From assembly GCA_000715605.1 (NCBI GenBank), contig KL568607.1:28692-34239 (forward strand): DNA of 5,548 nucleotides, given 5' to 3'. A model generated the notes under the pieces. It was given only the letters and a program-made list of their open reading frames with translations, was not told the DNA's origin and ran no database searches. This document shows, one piece after another, positions 1-5,548 of this stretch. Every line of letters begins with the position of its first letter. Within the stretch, counting starts at the first letter, position 1. Source of the stretch: Streptomyces speibonae (GTDB lineage Bacteria > Actinomycetota > Actinomycetes > Streptomycetales > Streptomycetaceae). Both the position numbers and the translations under genes were made by a program.

Positions 1-1
1 C

Positions 2-1213
2 GCGGAGCCGCTGCTGGACGTCACCATCCGCCCCGGCGACGCCCTGCTCATGGAGCCCCGCTCGGGATACGTCTACGAGGTGGTGCCGAAGAGCGAGGTC
101 GAGGAGCTCGTCCTCGAGGAAGTCCCCGACATCGGTTACGACCAGATCGGCGGTCTCGGCGGCCAGATCGAGGCCATCCGCGACGCGGTCGAGCTGCCCT
201 ACCTCTACCCGGACCTGTTCAAGGAGCACGAACTGCGGCCGCCCAAGGGTGTGCTGCTGTACGGGCCGCCCGGATGCGGCAAGACGCTCATCGCCAAGGC
301 CGTCGCCAACTCGCTGGCCAAGAAGGTCGCCGAGGTCACCGGCCAGGCCGCCGGCAAGAGCTTCTTCCTCAACATCAAGGGCCCCGAGCTGCTGAACAAG
401 TATGTCGGCGAGACCGAGCGGCAGATCCGCCTGGTCTTCCAGCGGGCCCGGGAGAAGGCCAGCGAGGGCACCCCCGTCATCGTCTTCTTCGACGAGATGG
501 AGTCGCTCTTCCGCACCCGTGGCTCCGGCGTCAGCTCGGACGTGGAGAACACCATCGTCCCCCAGCTGCTCGCCGAGATCGACGGCGTGGAGGGCCTGCA
601 GAACGTGGTGGTGATCGGTGCCTCCAACCGTGAGGACATGATCGACCCCGCCATCCTGCGTCCCGGCCGGCTGGATGTGAAGATCAAGATCGAGCGTCCG
701 GACGCCGAGGCGGCCAAGGACATCTTCGGCAAGTACCTCACCGAGCGCCTCCCGCTGCACGGCGACGACCTCGCCGAGCACGGCGGCGACAAGTCCATGA
801 CGGTCCAGAGCATGATCCAGACCGCGGTGGAACAGATGTACGCCGAGTCCGAGGAGAACCGCTTCCTGGAAGTCACCTACGCCAACGGCGACAAGGAAGT
901 CCTCTACTTCAAGGACTTCAATTCCGGCGCCATGATCGAGAACATCGTGGGCCGCGCCAAGAAGATGGCGATCAAGGACTTCCTGGAGAAGAGCCAGAAG
1001 GGTCTGCGCGTCTCCCACCTGCTCCAGGCCTGCGTGGACGAGTTCAAGGAGAACGAGGACCTGCCCAACACCACCAACCCGGACGACTGGGCCCGCATCT
1101 CCGGAAAGAAGGGCGAGCGGATTGTTTACATCCGTACGCTCATCACCGGAAAGCAGGGCGCGGACACCGGACGCTCCATCGACACGGTGGCGAATACCGG
1201 TCAGTACCTGTAA
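2..1213 (+). CDS. arc: Proteasome-associated AAA+ ATPase ARC/Mpa, C-terminal part (5' end outside window)
   Basis: This is the ring ATPase that recognises pupylated proteins, unfolds them with ATP and feeds them into the 20S core in the cytoplasm. The frame is open from the window's first full codon, giving 403 residues. The family is about 600 residues long, so the N-terminal coiled coil and most of the OB-fold region are missing; the first ~45 residues look like the end of the last OB domain. Counting from base 2, I see Walker A GPPGCGKT (88-95), the pore-loop motif KYVG (133-136), Walker B VIVFFDE (159-165) and catalytic Glu165, sensor-1 Asn209 in GASN, and RPGR (220-223) with candidate arginine fingers. 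The C-terminus is GQYL, matching the penultimate-Tyr tail that docks into PrcA pockets. The internal ATG at base 50 is not the real start. A strong terminator begins 9 bases after the stop. Identification is very secure. Confidence 0.97.
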   Translation, partial: AEPLLDVTIRPGDALLMEPRSGYVYEVVPKSEVEELVLEEVPDIGYDQIGGLGGQIEAIRDAVELPYLYPDLFKEHELRPPKGVLLYGPPGCGKTLIAKAVANSLAKKVAEVTGQAAGKSFFLNIKGPELLNKYVGETERQIRLVFQRAREKASEGTPVIVFFDEMESLFRTRGSGVSSDVENTIVPQLLAEIDGVEGLQNVVVIGASNREDMIDPAILRPGRLDVKIKIERPDAEAAKDIFGKYLTERLPLHGDDLAEHGGDKSMTVQSMIQTAVEQMYAESEENRFLEVTYANGDKEVLYFKDFNSGAMIENIVGRAKKMAIKDFLEKSQKGLRVSHLLQACVDEFKENEDLPNTTNPDDWARISGKKGERIVYIRTLITGKQGADTGRSIDTVANTGQYL

Positions 1214-1222
1214 AAGCCAGGG

Positions 1223-1267
1223 CGGCTGCGGGTGCCCTCAGCGGGGTACCCGCAGCCGACTGTTTTT
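1223..1267 (+). terminator. Intrinsic (Rho-independent) terminator after arc
   Basis: Bases 1223-1233 (CGGCTGCGGGT) pair perfectly with 1248-1258 (ACCCGCAGCCG). The stem extends inward through a G-U pair and three C-G pairs (1234-1237 with 1244-1247), leaving a six-base loop. That is about 15 bp of very GC-rich stem. The T-rich stretch TGTTTTT (1261-1267) follows two bases later. This is a textbook layout and unusually clear for a high-GC genome. It should stop most transcripts from arc before dop. Confidence 0.87.
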
Positions 1268-1328
1268 CGGGGCCACGGCTGGAGCACCCAATGACGCAAA
1301 TGATCTCCCCACCAGGGCGAAGGCGTTC

Positions 1329-1334
1329 TAGGCT
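1329..1334 (+). promoter_or_regulatory. Weak candidate -10 element (TAGGCT) for dop
   Basis: Because a terminator isolates dop from arc, a promoter is expected between 1268 and 1433. TAGGCT resembles the TAnnnT -10 hexamer of housekeeping actinobacterial sigma factors and lies 111 bases before the dop start. I find no convincing TTGAC-like -35 at 16-18 bases upstream, so the placement is tentative. The following leader can fold: GTGCGG (1358-1363) pairs with CCGCAC (1373-1378), enclosed by a longer-range pairing of 1340-1346 with 1395-1401. No known riboswitch is recognised. Confidence 0.22.
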
Positions 1335-1433
1335 CGTCCGTACCGCCGAGTCGCGCAGTGCGGGGACGGGCACCGCACACGCACCGGAGCGCCAGCGGTA
1401 CAGCAGCGCCCCCGACCGGGGACGCCGCCGGGC

Positions 1434-1440
1434 AAGGAGG
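1434..1440 (+). promoter_or_regulatory. Strong Shine-Dalgarno site of dop
   Basis: AAGGAGG lies five bases before the ATG at 1446. It is a near-complete match to the 16S anti-SD sequence and fixes this start. The encoded N-terminus ([14 protein letters not shown]) also matches where Dop proteins begin. Confidence 0.85.
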
Positions 1441-1445
1441 GCCGC

Positions 1446-2957
1446 ATGACCGTACGGCGAGTAATGGGCATCGAGACGGAGTACGGGATCTCCGTCCCCG
1501 GCCACCCCAACGCCAATGCCATGCTCACCTCGTCCCAGATCGTGAACGCCTACGCGGCGGCGATGCACCGGGCCCGCCGGGCCCGCTGGGACTTCGAGGA
1601 GGAGAACCCGCTGCGGGACGCGCGAGGCTTCGACCTCGCCCGTGAGGCCGCCGACGCCAGCCAGCTCACCGACGAGGACATCGGCCTGGCCAACGTCATC
1701 CTGACCAACGGCGCGCGGCTCTACGTGGACCACGCCCATCCGGAGTACAGCGCGCCCGAGGTCACCAACCCGCGCGACGCCGTCCTCTGGGACAAGGCCG
1801 GGGAGCGGATCATGGCCGAGGCGGCGGAGCGCGCGGCCCAGCTTCCCGGCGCCCAGCCGATCCACCTCTACAAGAACAACACCGACAACAAGGGCGCCTC
1901 CTACGGGACGCACGAGAACTACCTGATGAAGCGGGAGACCCCCTTCTCGGACATCGTGCGCCACCTGACGCCGTTCTTCGTCTCCCGCCAGGTCTTCACC
2001 GGCGCCGGCCGCGTCGGCATCGGCCAGGACGGCCACGAGCACGGCTTCCAGATCAGTCAGCGCGCGGACTACTTCGAGGTCGAGGTGGGTCTGGAGACGA
2101 CGCTGAAGCGGCCCATCATCAACACGCGCGACGAGCCGCACGCCGACGCCGAGAAGTACCGCCGGCTGCACGTGATCATCGGCGACGCGAACCTGTCCGA
2201 GGTCTCGACGTATCTGAAGCTGGGCACCACGGCTCTGGTGCTGTCCATGATCGAGGACGGGTTCATCGCCGTGGACCTGGCCGTCGACCAGCCCGTACGG
2301 ACCCTGCACCAGGTCTCGCACGATCCTTCGCTGAAGCGACTCGTCACGCTGCGCAGTGGGCGGACGCTGACCGCGGTGCAGCTCCAGATGGAGTACTTCG
2401 AGCTGGCCCGCAAGTACGTCGAGGAGCGGTTCGGGGCGGACGCCGACGAGCAGACCAAGGACGTGCTGGGCCGCTGGGAGGACACGCTCACCCGGCTGGA
2501 GAACGACCCGATGAGCCTGGCCGGAGAGCTGGACTGGGTGGCCAAGCGGGAGCTCATGGAGGGCTACCGGCGCAGGGACGGACTGGACTGGGACGCGGCC
2601 CGGCTGCACCTGGTGGACCTGCAGTACGCCGACGTACGGCCCGACAAGGGCCTGTACAACCGTTTGGTGGCCCGCGGGCGCATGAAGCGGCTGCTGGACG
2701 AGGCCGAGGTCGAGCGGGCCCGTACGGCGCCTCCTGAGGATACCAGGGCCTACTTCCGCGGCCGGTGCCTGGAGCAGTACGCGGACGACGTCGCGGCGGC
2801 CTCCTGGGACTCGGTGATCTTCGATCTGCCGGGCCGGGACTCGCTCCAGCGGGTCCCAACCCTGGAACCGCTTCGCGGAACGCGTAATCACGTCAAGGAG
2901 CTCCTGGACCGCTGCCGCACGGCAGAAGACCTGGTCAGGGTGTTGTCGGGAAACTGA
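1446..2957 (+). CDS. dop: Pup deamidase/depupylase Dop
   Basis: Dop converts the C-terminal Gln of Pup to Glu so that PafA can ligate it, and it cleaves the isopeptide bond between Pup and substrates. It belongs to the carboxylate-amine ligase fold related to glutamine synthetase and works in the cytoplasm. The product has 503 residues, the usual length. The N-terminal GIETEYG (8-14) carries metal/ATP-binding glutamates (Glu10, Glu12). Residues about 40-80 form the Dop-specific loop that separates Dop from Paf[11 protein letters not shown] (93-102) contains Asp95, the equivalent of the catalytic Asp94 of the mycobacterial enzyme. [11 protein letters not shown] and GTHENYL downstream are typical family blocks. 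The C-terminal domain extends to VRVLSGN. The start is set by a strong SD. dop is separated from arc by a terminator and is followed after 178 bases by the gene for its substrate, pup. Confidence 0.98.
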   Translation: MTVRRVMGIETEYGISVPGHPNANAMLTSSQIVNAYAAAMHRARRARWDFEEENPLRDARGFDLAREAADASQLTDEDIGLANVILTNGARLYVDHAHPEYSAPEVTNPRDAVLWDKAGERIMAEAAERAAQLPGAQPIHLYKNNTDNKGASYGTHENYLMKRETPFSDIVRHLTPFFVSRQVFTGAGRVGIGQDGHEHGFQISQRADYFEVEVGLETTLKRPIINTRDEPHADAEKYRRLHVIIGDANLSEVSTYLKLGTTALVLSMIEDGFIAVDLAVDQPVRTLHQVSHDPSLKRLVTLRSGRTLTAVQLQMEYFELARKYVEERFGADADEQTKDVLGRWEDTLTRLENDPMSLAGELDWVAKRELMEGYRRRDGLDWDAARLHLVDLQYADVRPDKGLYNRLVARGRMKRLLDEAEVERARTAPPEDTRAYFRGRCLEQYADDVAAASWDSVIFDLPGRDSLQRVPTLEPLRGTRNHVKELLDRCRTAEDLVRVLSGN

Positions 2958-2964
2958 GCGGGTA

Positions 2965-2978
2965 CCGGGGTACCCCGG
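2965..2978. repeat. 14-bp perfect palindrome between dop and pup
   Basis: CCGGGGTACCCCGG reads identically on both strands and starts eight bases after the dop stop. A second GGTACC core (2961-2966) overlaps it on the left. With no T-tract and no loop room, it is a poor terminator. It has the symmetry of an operator for a dimeric regulator, but no regulator is recognised, and GC-rich palindromes arise easily at this base composition. Confidence 0.4.
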
Positions 2979-3079
2979 GAAGGGCCGGCCGGACAGGGTG
3001 GAAATCGCCGGGTCCGGGAATCATCGAGGTGGTCCCCGTACGTTGGAGCAACTGCGGGGGCATTGTCGGACCCGGCTTG

Positions 3080-3085
3080 TAGGGT
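3080..3085 (+). promoter_or_regulatory. Candidate -10 element (TAGGGT) for pup
   Basis: TAGGGT fits the TAnnnT pattern seen in many Streptomyces promoters and lies 50 bases before the pup ATG, leaving a leader of plausible length. The 178-base dop-pup gap makes a separate promoter likely. No good -35 is seen 16-18 bases upstream; TTGTCG at 3063-3068 resembles one but is only 11 bases away. The same hexamer followed by C recurs upstream of prcB (3652-3658). Confidence 0.3.
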
Positions 3086-3135
3086 CTGATCTTGACCGAG
3101 CAAGTGTGTCGGGCGAACCGAGCGGGGTGAGGGTG

Positions 3136-3354
3136 ATGGCGACCAAGGACACCGGCGGCGGACAGCAGAAGGCCACCCGGTCCAGCGAGGAGGTCGAGGA
3201 GCAGGCGGCGGAGACGCAGGCTGCCGAGGACCTCAAGGAGCGTCAGGAAAAGCTGAGCGAGGACGTCGACGATGTCCTGGACGAGATCGACGATGTCCTG
3301 GAGGCCAACGCCGAGGACTTCGTGAGGTCATTTGTGCAAAAGGGTGGACAGTAG
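3136..3354 (+). CDS. pup: Prokaryotic ubiquitin-like protein Pup
   Basis: Pup is the small, largely disordered modifier that marks proteins for the bacterial proteasome by an isopeptide bond from its C-terminal side chain to a substrate lysine. The product has 72 residues and is very acidic. A Gly/Gln-rich N-terminus (MATKDTGGGQQ) precedes a helix-forming, Mpa-binding region (about 18-60, with DLKERQEKL and DVLDEIDDVLE) and the near-invariant tail FVRSFVQKGGQ. The terminal residue is Gln, so this Pup must be deamidated by Dop, which fits the adjacent dop gene. The frame is open further upstream to an ATG at 2998, but family length and the MATKDT start favour 3136. In-frame GTG codons at 3127 and 3133 are alternatives. 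The SD is weak: only G-rich GGTGAGGG lies immediately upstream. Confidence 0.97.
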   Translation: MATKDTGGGQQKATRSSEEVEEQAAETQAAEDLKERQEKLSEDVDDVLDEIDDVLEANAEDFVRSFVQKGGQ

Positions 3355-3358
3355 CCGT

Positions 3359-3395
3359 CCACAGCCTTCGACAGCCTTCGGAACGAAGGGTGTGG
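3359..3395 (+). other. Hairpin in the pup 3' region, possible attenuator or mRNA end
   Basis: CCACA (3359-3363) pairs with TGTGG (3391-3395), and CCTTCG (3365-3370) with CGAAGG (3384-3389), with one G-G mismatch between them. Because ACAGCCTTCG is duplicated exactly (3361-3370 and 3371-3380), the second CCTTCG (3375-3380) can instead form a tight stem with a three-base loop. The structure starts five bases after the pup stop. There is no T-tract, so full termination is not supported; partial attenuation or protection of the pup mRNA end is possible. Confidence 0.3.
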
Positions 3396-3467
3396 TGGCG
3401 GTTCGAGCGGTTCGAGTGGTTCGAGCGGGATTACCGGGCGGGAGCTCCGGCTGAGGCCGGGCTGAGG
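3361..3467. repeat. Cluster of short tandem duplications downstream of pup
   Basis: Three arrays sit close together. ACAGCCTTCG occurs twice exactly (3361-3380). GGTTCGAGC/T occurs three times (3400-3426) with one base change. CCGGCTGAGG is followed by CCGGGCTGAGG (3447-3467), differing by one inserted base. Unit lengths of 10, 9 and 10/11 bases argue against a shared coding role. All three reading frames contain stops within 3355-3590, and no gene is recognised here. Confidence 0.8.
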
Positions 3468-3526
3468 ACCCCGGGTGGCGCGGGGCGCCGTCCGTGGGCC
3501 GGGTGAGCCGGTCACGGGCGGCGTCC

Positions 3527-3586
3527 GCGCTGCCGGGAGAGGGCTCGCGCTGCAGGGGGAGGGCTCGCGCTGCCGGAGAGGGCCGC
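3527..3586. repeat. Three tandem copies of a 20-base unit
   Basis: The units at 3527-3546, 3547-3566 and 3567-3586 share the pattern GCGCTGCmGGrrGAGGGCTC with a few substitutions and a small shift in the last copy. Twenty is not a multiple of three, so each copy changes reading frame, which speaks against a protein repeat. The array lies where the 5' half of the endonuclease VII-like gene would be expected. Confidence 0.75.
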
Positions 3587-3615
3587 TGAGGCGCCTGTCG
3601 GGCTTCGTCATATCC

Positions 3616-3641
3616 GTGGATCATTTATGTGGATCATTGCC
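3616..3641. repeat. 13-base direct duplication at the endonuclease active-site codons
   Basis: GTGGATCATT occurs at 3616-3625 and again at 3629-3638, an offset of 13 bases. The second copy encodes the Val-Asp-His of the His-Me motif in frame. The first encodes the same three residues in frame 1. A 13-base duplication shifts the reading frame, so it is a plausible inactivating lesion in the remnant gene. Confidence 0.7.
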
Positions 3642-3651
3642 GTGGGACGGG

Positions 3652-3657
3652 TAGGGT
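3652..3657 (+). promoter_or_regulatory. Weak candidate -10 element (TAGGGT) upstream of prcB
   Basis: TAGGGTC repeats the seven bases seen upstream of pup and lies 99 bases before the prcB start. No convincing -35 is present; GTGGAT at 17-base spacing is a poor match. The bases also encode Gly-Arg-Val of the endonuclease motif, so conservation of coding sequence is a sufficient alternative explanation. Confidence 0.2.
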
Positions 3658-3744
3658 CCGTGGCGTAATGTGCTTCAACTGCAATTCGGCCATCGGCAAG
3701 TTGGGAGACGATCCCGACGCTGTTCGTCGGGCTGCCGCCTACTT

Positions 3745-3750
3745 GGAGGG
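3745..3750 (+). promoter_or_regulatory. Shine-Dalgarno site fixing the prcB start
   Basis: GGAGGG lies six bases before GTG 3757. The frame is open further upstream (to a GTG at 3670), so this SD, together with the family N-terminus [14 protein letters not shown], decides the start. The site itself is inside the endonuclease VII remnant, in its Leu-Glu-Gly codons. Confidence 0.85.
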
Positions 3751-3756
3751 AACTTC

Positions 3757-4602
3757 GTGGAAGCCAACACTCGTAGTACCGGGCGTCTGCCGGCTGCCTT
3801 CCTGACGCCCGGGTCTTCCTCGTTCATGGACTTCCTCTCCGAGCACCAGCCGGAACTGCTGCCGGGCAAGAGGTCGTTGCCGCCCGTGCAGGGAGTGATC
3901 GAGGCGCCGCACGGGACGACCATCGTCGCCACGACCTTCCCGGGCGGTGTCGTGCTCGCCGGTGACCGGCGGGCCACGATGGGGAACGTCATCGCCCAGC
4001 GGGACATCGAGAAGGTGTTCCCCGCGGACGAGTACTCCGCGGTGGGCATCGCCGGTACGGCGGGGCTGGCCGTGGAGATGGTGAAACTGTTCCAGCTGGA
4101 GCTCGAGCACTTCGAGAAGGTCGAGGGCGCGCAGCTGTCGCTGGAGGGCAAGGCGAACCGGCTGTCGACGATGATCCGCTCGAATCTCGGCATGGCCATG
4201 CAGGGGCTCGCCGTGGTGCCGCTGTTCGCGGGGTACGACGTGGACCGGGACAAGGGGCGGATCTTCTCCTACGACGTCACGGGTGGGCGTTCCGAGGAGC
4301 AGGGGTTCGCGGCCACCGGTTCCGGGTCGGTCTTCGCGCGCGGTGCGATGAAGAAGCTGTTCCGGGACGACCTGAGTGAGGCCGAGGCCACCACACTGGT
4401 GGTACAGGCGCTGTACGACGCGGCAGACGACGACTCGGCGACCGGTGGTCCCGATGTCGCCCGCCGGATCTATCCGATCGTCACCGTGATCACCGAGGAC
4501 GGCTTCCGCCGGCTCACCGAGGAGGAGGCGTCCGACATCGCCCGGTCGGTGCTGGAGCGGCGGCTGGAGCAGCCGGACGGTCCGCGGGCCTCGCTGCTGT
4601 AG
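3757..4602 (+). CDS. prcB: 20S proteasome beta subunit PrcB (proprotein)
   Basis: PrcB forms the two inner heptameric rings of the 20S core and carries its only proteolytic sites. From GTG 3757 the product has 281 residues. The first 53 are a propeptide ([15 protein letters not shown] onward) removed by self-cleavage after Gly53 in APHGTTIVA, exposing Thr54 as the N-terminal nucleophile and leaving a 228-residue mature chain. In mature numbering, Thr1, Asp17 (LAGDRRAT) and Lys33 (RDIEKVF) are all present, as is the SGS segment ([12 protein letters not shown]) near the active site. The enzyme therefore looks fully competent. The propeptide codons overlap the end of the endonuclease VII remnant in a different frame. 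prcA follows after 70 bases with no recognisable terminator or promoter, so the two are probably co-transcribed. Confidence 0.97.
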   Translation: MEANTRSTGRLPAAFLTPGSSSFMDFLSEHQPELLPGKRSLPPVQGVIEAPHGTTIVATTFPGGVVLAGDRRATMGNVIAQRDIEKVFPADEYSAVGIAGTAGLAVEMVKLFQLELEHFEKVEGAQLSLEGKANRLSTMIRSNLGMAMQGLAVVPLFAGYDVDRDKGRIFSYDVTGGRSEEQGFAATGSGSVFARGAMKKLFRDDLSEAEATTLVVQALYDAADDDSATGGPDVARRIYPIVTVITEDGFRRLTEEEASDIARSVLERRLEQPDGPRASLL

Positions 4603-4655
4603 GGCGGCGGCGCGGTCGGTCTTGATGGTTCAGGGTGGTCCAGTGACTTCGACAG

Positions 4656-4662
4656 AAAGGGA
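4656..4662 (+). promoter_or_regulatory. Shine-Dalgarno site of prcA
   Basis: AAAGGGA lies ten bases before GTG 4673. It is weaker than the SDs of dop and prcB, but the encoded N-terminus [15 protein letters not shown] matches the alpha-subunit family and supports this start. Confidence 0.6.
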
Positions 4663-4672
4663 CGGATAACCG

Positions 4673-5449
4673 GTGTCGACGCCGTTCTATGTCTCACCCC
4701 AGCAGGCGATGGCGGACCGGGCGGAGTACGCCCGGAAAGGGATCGCCCGTGGTCGCAGCCTTGTGGTGCTGCAGTATGCCGACGGGATCGTCTTCGTCGG
4801 TGAGAACCCGTCCCGTGCGCTGCACAAGTTCAGCGAGATCTACGACCGGATCGGGTTCGCCGCGGCCGGTAAGTACAACGAGTACGAGAACCTGCGGATC
4901 GGCGGCGTGCGCTACGCCGACCTGCGGGGTTACACCTACGACCGGGACGATGTGACGGCCCGGGGTCTGGCGAACGTGTACGCGCAGACACTGGGGACGA
5001 TCTTCTCGAGCGTGGGGGAGAAGCCCTACGAGGTGGAGCTGGTCGTCGCCGAGGTCGGGGAGACCCCGGAGCAGGACCAGATCTACCGGCTGCCGCACGA
5101 CGGGTCCATCGTGGACGAGCACGGCTCGGTGGCGGTGGGCGGCAACGCGGAGCAGATCAGCGGGTACCTCGATCAGCGGCACCGGGACGGGATGACGCTG
5201 GCGGAGGCGCTGAAGCTGGCGGTGCAGGCGCTGTCGCGGGACACCAACGGCGGTGAGCGGGAGATTCCCGCGGAGCGGCTGGAGGTGGCGGTGCTGGACC
5301 GGACGCGGCCGCAGAAGCGCAAGTTCCGGCGGATCGGCGGGCGGCAGCTGGCGCGGCTGCTGGAGTCGGGCGGAGCGGATACGGCCTCCGAGGCGGAGAC
5401 GGAACCGGATGCGTCGGGTGGCGCGGATTCGGGCGGAGACGTCGAGTAA
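4673..5449 (+). CDS. prcA: 20S proteasome alpha subunit PrcA
   Basis: PrcA builds the two outer heptameric rings, which gate substrate entry and dock the C-terminal GQYL tail of ARC/Mpa. It has no proteolytic activity. The product is 258 residues from GTG 4673. The N-terminus [12 protein letters not shown] forms the gating segment and leads into the alpha-type helix ([16 protein letters not shown]). Family blocks include [29 protein letters not shown] sequence (about residues 39-63), [12 protein letters not shown] (64-75), [21 protein letters not shown] and [11 protein letters not shown]. There is no N-terminal Thr after a Gly, consistent with a non-catalytic subunit. The last ~28 residues are an acidic Gly/Ala/Glu/Asp-rich tail, variable in this family and probably disordered. 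It is the second gene of the prcBA pair. Confidence 0.97.
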   Translation: MSTPFYVSPQQAMADRAEYARKGIARGRSLVVLQYADGIVFVGENPSRALHKFSEIYDRIGFAAAGKYNEYENLRIGGVRYADLRGYTYDRDDVTARGLANVYAQTLGTIFSSVGEKPYEVELVVAEVGETPEQDQIYRLPHDGSIVDEHGSVAVGGNAEQISGYLDQRHRDGMTLAEALKLAVQALSRDTNGGEREIPAERLEVAVLDRTRPQKRKFRRIGGRQLARLLESGGADTASEAETEPDASGGADSGGDVE

Positions 5450-5476
5450 CGCGTATGCCTGCGGCGCAGCTGTCTG

Positions 5477-5502
5477 TTGGGTGGGGTGCGCGTAGCGCCC
5501 AA
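5477..5502 (+). terminator. Possible hairpin terminator after prcA
   Basis: GCGC (5488-5491) and GCGC (5495-5498) can pair around the loop GTA, and TTGGG (5477-5481) can pair with CCCAA (5498-5502), though the left arm then carries a seven-base bulge. The structure begins 28 bases after the prcA stop. It lacks a T-tract; a G-rich run follows instead. It could end or slow the prcBA transcript, but this is weak. Confidence 0.3.
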
Positions 5503-5526
5503 GGTGGGTGGGTGGGTGGTGCGGGG
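5503..5526 (+). other. G-quadruplex-capable G-rich run
   Basis: GGTGGGTGGGTGGGTGG, then TGCGGGG, supplies four runs of three or more G (5506-5508, 5510-5512, 5514-5516, 5523-5526) with loops of 1, 1 and 6 bases. This fits the usual G3+ quadruplex rule on the sense strand. It lies 53 bases after the prcA stop in apparently non-coding sequence. Confidence 0.55.
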
Positions 5527-5548
5527 CCGTGCCGGGGGTGTACGTCCT

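Larger units (their letters stand above)
3590..3805 (+). pseudogene. Remnant of an endonuclease VII-like (His-Me finger) gene
   Basis: Frame 2 from 3590, just after an in-frame TGA (3587-3589), to TGA at 3803-3805 reads [13 protein letters not shown], then [17 protein letters not shown], then [12 protein letters not shown] and a tail ending CRLPS. This is the C-terminal half of the recombination endonuclease VII family: the catalytic DH, the TGRVRG turn, the second zinc CxxC and the following Asn. The upstream CxxC pair needed for the zinc site is absent in every frame. The second His of the usual DHxH motif is Arg. No good start codon with an SD is present, and a near-exact duplication (3616-3641) and 20-base repeats lie at or before the break. 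I infer a gene decayed at its 5' end. Its last 49 bases overlap the start and propeptide of prcB in another frame, which could explain why this part persists. A short functional protein from GTG 3629 or ATG 3668 is possible but unlikely. Confidence 0.75.

Noticed and set aside
205..876. 223-residue - strand frame opposite arc
   Set aside because: It lies wholly within the conserved AAA+ coding region and its composition (Ser, Arg, Pro rich) is that of an antisense frame. No SD or domain is evident.
1143..2891. 582-residue open frame on the - strand opposite dop
   Set aside because: It is the antisense shadow of a recognised gene. The translation is rich in Arg, Val, Leu and Gly, matches no family I know, and such long antisense frames are common in GC-rich genomes.
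2998..3135. 46-residue N-terminal extension of Pup from ATG 2998
   Set aside because: Pup is normally 60-75 residues. The extension has no SD, crosses the promoter-like TAGGGT, and is unlike any Pup N-terminus.
3361..3586. CRISPR array
   Set aside because: The repeats are directly adjacent, 9-20 bases long and of different families, with no spacers between them.
3243..3624. - strand frames across the pup-prcB gap
   Set aside because: They are Pro/Arg/Ser-rich low-complexity translations produced by the tandem repeats, with no start context or similarity that I recognise.
3670..3756. 29-residue N-terminal extension of PrcB from GTG 3670
   Set aside because: It is an out-of-frame reading of the endonuclease VII remnant. 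GTG 3757 has a good SD and the expected family N-terminus.
3675..4253. - strand frames opposite prcB
   Set aside because: They are opposite a well-conserved gene and show no recognisable motif.
5253..5495. 80-residue + strand frame overlapping the end of prcA
   Set aside because: It starts inside prcA and reads as Arg/Gly/Trp-rich shadow sequence. No SD or motif supports it.

Overview
The window is a high-GC actinobacterial locus, almost certainly from a Streptomyces or close relative. It carries the core of the Pup-proteasome system, with all genes on the + strand: arc/mpa (5'-truncated by the window edge), dop, pup, a decayed endonuclease VII-like gene, prcB and prcA. The assignment rests on recognisable full-length proteins, strong G/C bias at third codon positions, GTG starts and the conserved gene order.

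Layout. 2-1213 is the C-terminal two thirds of the proteasomal AAA+ ATPase ARC/Mpa, ending in the docking tail GQYL. A strong intrinsic terminator (1223-1267) follows at once, so dop probably has its own promoter within 1268-1433. dop (1446-2957) encodes the 503-residue Pup deamidase/depupylase. A 178-base gap with a 14-bp perfect palindrome and a weak promoter-like element leads to pup (3136-3354, 72 aa, ending GGQ). About 400 bases then separate pup from prcB. This gap is full of short tandem duplications and ends in a remnant of an endonuclease VII (His-Me finger) gene whose 3' end overlaps prcB out of frame. prcB (3757-4602) and prcA (4673-5449) encode the beta and alpha subunits of the 20S core. 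The last 100 bases hold a hairpin and a G-rich run able to form a G-quadruplex.

How the genes work together (family knowledge). Pup ends in Gln. Dop deamidates it to Glu, the PafA ligase (not in this window) links it to substrate lysines, ARC/Mpa binds pupylated proteins through its N-terminal coiled coils (outside the window), unfolds them and threads them into the PrcA/PrcB barrel. Dop can also remove Pup.

Novelty. The pathway itself is well known and I see no undescribed multi-gene system. The items most worth a second look are the endonuclease VII relic that shares sequence with the prcB start and propeptide, the cluster of tandem duplications around it, the terminator that uncouples arc from dop, and a short ORF with an ATGA overlap onto dop.
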